From contig JACGCK010000008.1 in NCBI GenBank assembly GCA_014925825.1, forward strand, positions 310,001 to 374,000: a DNA stretch of 64,000 nt, given 5' to 3'. Positions 57,410 to 64,000 of the stretch are shown one piece after another. Source of the DNA: Pholiota molesta (Eukaryota > Basidiomycota > Agaricomycetes > Agaricales > Strophariaceae). The notes below the pieces were generated by a model. It did not search any database. It saw nothing but the letters and a program-made list of their open reading frames with translations, and was not told the DNA's origin. Both the position numbers and the translations under genes were made by a program. How positions within the stretch are numbered: position 1 is the first letter of the stretch; the number at the start of each line of letters is the position of its first letter.

Positions 57410-59026
57410 TTAGAAACGCTTTCCCCCTCGTTTGATCGGTTGCCTCGTGCCTCTTTTGATTCCTTGTGATGACGTTCCGGCTTTCTTGCGGTCGCTTTCG
57501 CTATCGTCATCACTGGAGACTGGTGTGGAAGGTTTTATCTTTTTGGTTGGTCTCCGGGGGGAATCAGAATCAGATGATGCTTTAGTCGCTGTATGAGTAG
57601 GTGGCGGAGGCGTATGTAGCCGGAGAGGCTGCTGTAATTGTGCGCCTTCTACGGCCTTTGAAGGCCCAGCAGAATTGGCACGAGACGCTGCTTTGGGTTT
57701 ATTCACCGGTTCGTCATCTTCAGATTCGGATTCGGATTCTGTCACTGACTCGGGGTCGATAGGTTGGGGCCTTGCGCTAGGTTCGCGGTTTACTGCGTTT
57801 GAAGCGATGGGAGGCTTCTAACAGCAGTACATCAAGACCCAGCAATCACCAAAAGCTATTGAGAGGATATATATGGACTTACGAGGGAAGAATCGTACTT
57901 GTTGGTACCTCTTGCTGATTTCGGCGGAGAGATGTCATTCACTTTGACTTCTTTTACTTCAAGTAGAGGCATCTCAGCCTCTGATATCACGTGGGCTAGA
58001 AAAGGATCGAACGACTATTACTTATAGAGCAAGAGAGAATGCCCATAAAAGCACAATGTAGACTCACGAAGATCGGCGGTGAAGTTAAACATCGCTGTCA
58101 TCCGGCTGATGGCAGTGGCTAGGCGAGGTTTTGATAAAGCATTCTTGATATGGGTATCGACCGTTCGTCTAGCTGTTCGACCAAGTTTGTCTAACGTCTG
58201 CAGATATTTCGGAGTTGTGTCAATTGATTACATTATGAGTCCCTTCGGCACGGACTCTTGTATTCACCTTTTCGACATCTGTATCGGTCATCTCGCTGAT
58301 GGGTTCCGCCGCTGCGAATGTCAGGTGGTTGAGACTAATAAGCGGGAAGAGAAGGTGCTTGGATATAACTTCAGAAGAGCTTTGATAGCCAATAAAACAG
58401 GTTTCCCATCTCCATTTGAAAGCTTCGCATTCTAGCTCGATGCAAAGGTCCTATGCAAGGTGAGCTGGTAACCAAAATACTGGAAATATTTGGCAAACGA
58501 ACAGAATACTTGGACTCAACAACTTCGAAAGATAGCTCGGCAAAGCCACCTATTGTATGGGCTTCAGAAAGTAGTTCAAAAATACTTTCTCTCCAGCGGT
58601 CTTCATTTTCCGAATTTGTAAACTGTTCTGGTGAGCGTTGATTAGACAAGCGCCAGCGTCTGGCTAGGAGTTTATCATTCAAAACTGTATCTCAAGCTCA
58701 GGATCAGATGATAATATTGTAGGATACAGGACTCGAACCTTCCACCCATACTTTCTTTGTATCCGTGACCATAATCACACATGACAGATCTGCTAACGAA
58801 GAATAGAATTTCTGCGAATAACGCGCATGGATAATATCAGTATGTCACTCATCGCGCATTATGAGTAAGACGAACCAAAAGGTATGGAGTAGATGACCCC
58901 GCATCAACTTTAGCTAACCATTCTTTGGTTAGCAGACGCTTAGCATGTTCCTAGATAAATCTATGATGAGTCGGAATTGCTCCTCGGTTAGGATATGCCT
59001 CTCGGAACCTCAGTGAGCTGTTCCAT
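57410..59026 (-). CDS. XLF/Nej1-like non-homologous end-joining factor
   Basis: XLF (yeast Nej1) bridges broken DNA ends with the XRCC4/Lif1-ligase IV complex in the nucleus. Spliced by eye, the head domain reads MEQLTEEHAKRLLTKEWLAK, STPYLLKFYSSLADLSCVIM, VTDTKKVWVEVLNDKLLARR, and, after a variable part, FKWRWETCFIGYQSSSEVIS plus KHLLFPLISL, which matches the XLF pattern of a FYW-like core and SxHLxxPL at the start of the coiled-coil stalk. Helical sequence continues (VDTHIKNALSKPRLATAISR). The tail (57410-57745) is Ser/Asp/Pro-rich with basic clusters and ends RGTRQPIKRGGKRF, like the Ku-binding basic-aromatic tail of XLF. At least six introns. The first (57 nt) follows MEQLTE. Family members are poorly conserved, so the call rests on the head-domain pattern and tail. 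Confidence 0.75.
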
Positions 59027-59594
59027 AATCTAGAGTGCACGATATGTATCGAAAGATCTTGGTTGTGTGAAATTTATCACGAATGGATCGTTTATGGCTC
59101 TTCAAGTGCACTGCTCCTTTCCAATGTCTGCACCGTGAATAGAAATGGCACGATGAGGATCCACGTTCTTCGGTAAGGTGTTATTCAAGTATTCAGTGCC
59201 TTCTATTGGTAGCGATATCACGAGGATTGCGAGATTGACGGAGGTGAATTCAAGGCAAGATGAAAGCGCGCCTCAAGCTCCAATGGCAAGATCGTGTTCG
59301 GCCAGTCCCGAACGGTGACTGGTGACCAGTAGTCACATTGTCACATTCAATTCGTCATTTTGGGGAACTTGAAGGGCTGCACCTTGCTACACCCATCCTT
59401 GAAGCTTGAATCTCGGTCTCCGTTATCATCCTGTTACGAATATTCCCATCCTTTCATGAGCAGATGGCATCGCTCATGAGCTGCATTCGATTCACGAGAT
59501 GTATGATTGTCAATGATTCCTCCCGCAGCTGCGGTCTGATTTTGGTTTCCTCTGTCGCAGAATTATTTCTAGGGTCAAGGAAAATTCACAGCCT
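59027..59594. promoter_or_regulatory. Divergent intergenic region between the XLF-like and FHA/G-patch genes
   Basis: 568 bp between two divergent start codons. Both promoters should lie here. No ORF of note, repeat or RNA gene was seen. Confidence 0.35.
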
Positions 59595-60791
59595 ATGATG
59601 AATAATCTAGAAGAAGGCCAAATCGTCCAAGATCAATCTCTTGGTGGTTCAGGTGATTTTTATGACCCAGAACTGGAATGGCCTGGGGACGACTCTGCGG
59701 GTCCTTCACAGAACTACTTGAGATCTGGGCAACCTGTCTTCCGCTTTGTTGTTCTGCGCTCTTCTATTTTGCCCAAGAAGCAGAAGATTGCGGTGGTTGA
59801 TGCGTACCCGGAAGTTCAGATAGGCCGAGATATCCAGCCTGAAGGGTCGACCACACCTCGTATTCGTTTAAAGGAAATGGAGGTGTCGAAATTTCATGCC
59901 ACGGCGTACTGGGATGGTGCTCGAAAGGAATGGAATCTTGTCGATATGGGATCAATGCATGGGACTTACCTTCGTTCGGGACCCGTAACATCTGACTCGA
60001 CGACGTCTGGCACACGACTCTCCCAGGCGCGGGCTGCCAGTATGCCCCGACGATTACGACACTCTGACCAAATAACTGTGGGGGGTACAACCTTCGAAGT
60101 CCACATTCACGATAACCAAAGACCATGTCAACACTGCACTATTTTTGGAGAGGAAGAAATTCCCTTGTTTCCGCCTCCCAAGAAGACCGCTATAAAGCGT
60201 ACGAGAGATGTCGCTGAAATAGATTTCGGCACTTCTGCCTCATCGAATTCGTTAGCTGTGGACAGAAATCCAAAAAGGGCGCTGAACACACTTAAGCGCA
60301 GTCTTCTGACTCGCCACGACGTGTCACAGCACTCTTCTGCACCAAATTCTCCGGTATCTGTCGAAAAGCAGCCTGAATATGTTGACAGGGCTGCGCGTCG
60401 CCGCCTTCTCCATCCAGCTTCGCGCCCAGATACTCCCGGAGTGGCAAGCATACATCCACTGGCCTCGCGGCACACTCCACCTCTCGTTGCTACTGAATCA
60501 CCAGTGCCCAAACCAGCTGTTTCTGCTCCACCGGCGCCATTGCCTTCAACAAATATCGGACACCGTTTACTTTTACAGCAAGGATGGGCTCCTGGGAGTG
60601 CCCTTGGAGTCTCTATTGATCCCACAGAAGGTCGTGTGGGATTAATTGATCCACTCGAAGTAAAATCTAGCCAAAATCGAGCAGGACTAGGCATGAAGCC
60701 TCCACCCGCCGCAGCCGAGCTCGATGCTCCGACACCTCAGCTCAGTTGGAAAGAGAAAGAAAAGTTCAAGCGATTCAATGCCTTGCGATAA
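59595..60791 (+). CDS. FHA and G-patch domain protein (AGGF1-like)
   Basis: Single exon, about 398 residues. A short acidic N-terminus is followed by an FHA domain (residues about 50-170): the strand VVLRSSILPKKQKIAVV, the loop VQIGRD, then VSKFHATAYW (the SxxH phosphothreonine-binding pair reads S-K-F-H) and LVDMGSMHGTYL (the xxNGT position reads HGT). QITVGGTTFEVHIH closes the fold. A disordered Ser/Pro-rich linker leads to a C-terminal G-patch (NIGHRLLLQQGWAPGSALG, then GLIDPLEVKSSQNRAGLGMK), a motif that binds and stimulates DEAH-box RNA helicases. The same domain pair is found in AGGF1 of animals and related fungal proteins thought to act in RNA processing. Start at the first of two adjacent Met codons. 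Confidence 0.85.
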   Translation: MMNNLEEGQIVQDQSLGGSGDFYDPELEWPGDDSAGPSQNYLRSGQPVFRFVVLRSSILPKKQKIAVVDAYPEVQIGRDIQPEGSTTPRIRLKEMEVSKFHATAYWDGARKEWNLVDMGSMHGTYLRSGPVTSDSTTSGTRLSQARAASMPRRLRHSDQITVGGTTFEVHIHDNQRPCQHCTIFGEEEIPLFPPPKKTAIKRTRDVAEIDFGTSASSNSLAVDRNPKRALNTLKRSLLTRHDVSQHSSAPNSPVSVEKQPEYVDRAARRRLLHPASRPDTPGVASIHPLASRHTPPLVATESPVPKPAVSAPPAPLPSTNIGHRLLLQQGWAPGSALGVSIDPTEGRVGLIDPLEVKSSQNRAGLGMKPPPAAAELDAPTPQLSWKEKEKFKRFNALR

Positions 60792-61620
60792 ATTGGTTTC
60801 AATGTGCTTGGTCGGTCGATCGCTCTCAGCAAGAGACTGCATGTTTGCAGTAGAAAGCTCACTACGCCGCATCCCATATTCTTCGCCACTCAATATGGCA
60901 CTCCATCGAGCCCGCACTCGACATTCGTTGTGCCACAGCTATATCTCCTCCGAAGTGTGGTGGAGCCGTTAGAGTCATGTTCCCTTCGATGATGGCTATC
61001 TCTTGCGACAAAATTGTAGACGCTTGCCAGCTTGAATGATAGACTTACGCGTTAGTAACAACTGTCAATCAGATAGACTGGGATGACGGACCACTGTCGC
61101 ATTTTTTATTGCTGGCGGACTATTTCTAAGCACAAGCACCATACTTCATGTCTCAGTGTGAGCACGAGTACTGATATTCGGTCTAGATGGAGATTTTCCT
61201 TCACGTTACACATATGACTTGATACAATAATTTCTAGAATTTGTTTTCGAACCAAGACTTGTGTACCTTTTACATACGCATATGTTCGAATACAATGGAT
61301 GGATGGGTTATTGTAGTGTGCGTGAGAACTCGCCTGTCAGTGAAACGCGTCGCGTCTTGGCGCGTTATTTGGCTGTGGTTGTGTTTGCACGTGAGGGTGG
61401 TTCAAGGCTGGTCTGGTTGGAGTTCGAGCCTGGCTGACGATTGACCTTGACCTGACCAGCAGTCCAAGCTCAAATCCCTCCTTCTCTTTCTTTTCTTTCT
61501 TGCCAGGGCCTACTCTTCCTCTTCCAGATCTGCTTCAATCGACTTCCAGCACTGACACTCTTCATCGCGCCCATTCCATCAAAACTTCTTATTTCAACCT
61601 CCACTTCAACCACCTTCGAC
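60792..61620. promoter_or_regulatory. Spacer upstream of the cyclin gene
   Basis: 829 bp. The first part is the 3' region of the FHA gene; the last 200 bp are C/T-rich, as expected of the cyclin gene's leader. No other gene was seen. Confidence 0.35.
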
Positions 61621-63410
61621 ATGGCCACGAACCACGCCCGAGTAAATATATTTCCCCTCTTGCTGTAAGACAAAGCCTAAACAGTTCCTCAGCTACCCCA
61701 ACGACGCACCCTTGCCCAACGCGTCAAGGCCGACGAGAACGCGATGAGTCGACACGTCCGCCAAACTTCCAACGGTGGTACCACGGGCCCTATCCGCTTT
61801 GCAGCGAAGGAGAACGTGCTGAAGACGACAGCTACGCGTCAAGCACTGAGCGAAGTCACTACAGCTGCTGTGAACCGCAAGGTGTGTTGCTGTGTTGGAG
61901 TTCCCTAGCATCGATGCTTATGAACGTTCAGCAGGAAACAGGTGTCAAACCTTCAACGGGAAAAGAAAAAGAGGAGATAGGTCTGAAACGCGGCCGTTCA
62001 GACTCTAATACTCTTGCACAACGCGTACCGCTGGGTCCTGGACGTGGGCAACCCGCGCCGAACGTTATAACTAATGCCACCGCCCGCATCCCTCCCTCTC
62101 GCACGCGTCTGCCCGCTCCTCCAAAACGAATCTCCGTAAGAGCCGCCATCACAGAACAGATCAATGACGAAATCGAGGTGCAGGCTGAAATCGTCCAAAG
62201 CGAGATGGAAGTCGAGGAAGATCTAGATGACTGCGACGACGATGTCTTGCGAGTCAACGAACAAGAAGTAGAGGCCATGATCGGTGTCCAGGACAGCGAA
62301 TCGGAGGGAGAGGAAGAAGAGGTGCAATTTGAGAAGCCTCCTCGCATTTGGCCCGAGGTTTCAACAGATCGCGCCTTGAGATACGAGAAAGAAGTTCAAT
62401 CCATACGCGAGCGATTTGAAGACGAAGTGGACATGTACGATACGACTATGGTTTCTGAATATGCCGAGGAAATTTTCGAATATATGTGTGACCTCGAGGT
62501 GTGTTCAATTTGATTTCCACCACCATAAACGTTTTGTTGAATTTGCGTCGTAGGAGGAGGTCATGCCAAATCCAGATTATATGGTTGGACAAGCAGAACT
62601 TTCCTGGGGAATGCGCCAAACGCTGGTCGACTGGTTGTTGCAAGTTCACCTCCGGTACCATATGGTCCCAGAGACTCTCTGGATAGCTGTGAATATCGTC
62701 GATCGATTCCTCACCAAACGGGTGGTTTCATTAATCAAGCTTCAGCTCGTCGGTGTAACTGCAATGTTCATCGCTGCGAAGTACGAAGAGATCATCGCTC
62801 CTTCTGTTGACGAGTTCGTCTTCATGACTGAGAAGGGATTCACCAAGGACGAGATCCTCAAGGGCGAGCGCATAATTTTGCAGACCCTCGACTTCCGTGT
62901 ATCACATTACTGCTCGCCCTACAGTTGGATGCGAAAAATTAGCAAGGCCGACGATTACGATATTCAAACACGGACACTCAGCAAATTTTTGACAGAAGTG
63001 ACTCTTCTAGATCATCGATTCCTCAGAGTGAAGCCGAGTCTTGTCGCTGCTGTGGGGATGTATACTGCGAGGAGGATGTTGGGAGGTGATTGGGTACGTT
63101 CTGGATCTTTATAACCTGTTCCATGTGTCCCCTCGTGTTCTCCCCGTGTCTTTGAATCATCATGTGACTAATTTACCTTTTACAGAATGCAGCGTTCGTC
63201 TTCCACTCGGGCTACACAGAAGAACAACTTATGCCTGGACATGATCTCCTAGTAGAGAAACTGACGGAAGACAACTTCCATCGTCAGTATGTCTGCAAAA
63301 AGTACGCAAACAAGAAGTTCCTGAAGGCTTCCGTCTTTGCCATTGAATGGGCTAAGGGCCATTCCAATGAACCCGATCCTGCGACTGAGTCGATGGTTCT
63401 CACAGAGTAA
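61621..63410 (+). CDS. G2/mitotic-specific B-type cyclin
   Basis: B-type cyclins bind and activate Cdk1 to drive entry into mitosis and are destroyed by the APC/C. Five exons (61621-61641, 61693-61881, 61935-62498, 62554-63093, 63186-63410) give about 512 residues, a normal length for a fungal B cyclin. The N-terminus holds a destruction box (RRTLAQRVKADEN, residues about 11-23) and a KEN motif (AAKENVL), followed by a basic linker and an acidic stretch (EEDLDDCDDDVLRV). The cyclin box is clear: MRQTLVDWLLQVHLRYHMVP, LWIAVNIVDRFLTKRVV, LVGVTAMFIAAKYEEIIAPS, FTKDEILKGERIILQTLDFR. The second fold runs from SPYSWMRKISKADDYD to SLVAAVGMYTARRMLGG. The start gives MATNHAR, then a 51 nt intron, then LPQRRTLAQRV. 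Confidence 0.92.
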
Positions 63411-64000
63411 AGTACTCTTTCGTGTCGCATTCCTTCCTTTGTCATCGTTTCTCGCCATTATGATTCGAATATGCAATCATCTCAACTCTCCATATTCTTT
63501 TTTCTCTTCGTTTTGGTTCATTCACATCTGCATACCGCGTTGTCTGTTTATTTTTTACCTGGACAAATCCTGCATGTCGCCTCTCTGTCATTTGCTTTTT
63601 ATTTGCTATCGTCACAAATTCAAATCTCCTCTCCCCACCCTCTCCTTTTCCTCAACCTCGCCATCCAGTCAAGCATTATGTCCTAGACTAATAACCCTCC
63701 CAACCCAAACACACTCCTAATGCCTTCGCATGTTGTCATGAAATCTATGCTCACTTACCCTCTATCGACCACGATCCTTATCATTCCCTGACAATCTCTA
63801 GGTTTCTCCCTCTCCTCCGTCTTGTTTCTCCTTTGTTCTGTACGACCACTTTCTTCCTCTGTCTCCCTCAATATATCTTCTATCTCTCTGATTTGAACGA
63901 TATTTTATGACTTCGTTTTGTTCTCAAAACATCACATCTCCTTTCTGTCCTCCTCTATCTATGTTCGACTCTCATGCTGCGCAAGATATAATAGAGTACG
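63411..64000. other. Cyclin gene 3' region and window end
   Basis: 590 bp of T- and C-rich sequence, including the likely 3' untranslated region of the cyclin. Frames here are low-complexity and show no family. No further gene can be supported before the window ends. Confidence 0.4.

Noticed and set aside
58700..58760. tRNA-like T-arm (GGTTCGAGTCC) on the minus strand
   Set aside because: Only two or three base pairs fit the T stem, and no acceptor, D or anticodon arms can be placed. The sequence is the donor side of an intron in the XLF-like gene.

Overview
The window is nuclear DNA of a filamentous basidiomycete, most likely an agaricomycete. About seventeen protein-coding loci on both strands are broken by many very short GT-AG introns (roughly 45-60 nt). 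Spacers between genes are short to moderate. The protein families are typically fungal: a Zn2Cys6 regulator, Urk1, a Ppn2-like polyphosphatase, Mim1/Tom13, a GH79 glycosidase and cytochrome b5-acyl-CoA dehydrogenase fusions. No bacterial, viral or organellar genes, rRNA, tRNA or CRISPR arrays were recognised. All gene models were spliced by eye, so internal exon borders are approximate.

Layout. 0.3-3.6 kb (-): Srs2/UvrD-type helicase carrying two apparent frameshifts. 4.4-7.2 kb (+): divergent CAX-type cation/H+ antiporter. 7.4-9.3 kb (-) and 9.5-10.2 kb (+): divergent pair of CTU2/Ncs2 tRNA thiolation protein and a gamma-glutamylcyclotransferase-like protein. 10.7-12.4 kb (+): Ppn2-like phosphatase. 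12.7-13.6 kb: dispersed repeat, copy 1. 13.7-16.1 kb (+): uridine kinase. 16.6-17.7 kb (+): secreted SGNH esterase. 17.9-20.2 kb (-): cytochrome b5-acyl-CoA dehydrogenase, copy 1. 20.9-23.2 kb (-): GH79 glycosidase. 23.7-25.7 kb: three tandem, nearly identical MITE-like units. 25.8-27.4 kb (+): alpha-methylacyl-CoA racemase ending in SKL. 27.7-30.1 kb (+): cytochrome b5-ACAD copy 2. 30.5-34.6 kb (-): Zn2Cys6 transcription factor. 37.6-39.0 kb (-): single-pass membrane protein. 41.8-43.2 kb (+): NAD(P)-binding epimerase-like protein. 43.8-44.8 kb (+): membrane SH3 protein. 46.5-49.9 and 50.6-53.4 kb (+): cytochrome b5-ACAD copies 3 and 4, copy 3 with repeat copy 2 inside an intron. 53.5-54.6 kb (-): Mim1. 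57.4-59.0 kb (-): XLF/Nej1-like NHEJ factor. 59.6-60.8 kb (+): FHA/G-patch protein. 61.6-63.4 kb (+): B-type cyclin.

The most distinctive content is the lipid-oxidation set: four fusion genes joining an N-terminal cytochrome b5 to a complete acyl-CoA dehydrogenase, plus a CoA racemase with a canonical peroxisomal signal. They fall into two sequence types (1 and 3; 2 and 4), which suggests duplication of an ancestral pair followed by rearrangement. A plausible but untested reading is a lineage-expanded peroxisomal (or otherwise extramitochondrial) pathway for branched or unusual acyl-CoAs, in which dehydrogenase electrons could pass to a tethered heme. Two repeat families occur in and around this set. 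One is a tandem MITE array between the GH79 gene and the racemase. The other is an ~0.8-0.9 kb element with covarying hairpin ends, one copy of which sits inside an intron of ACAD copy 3.
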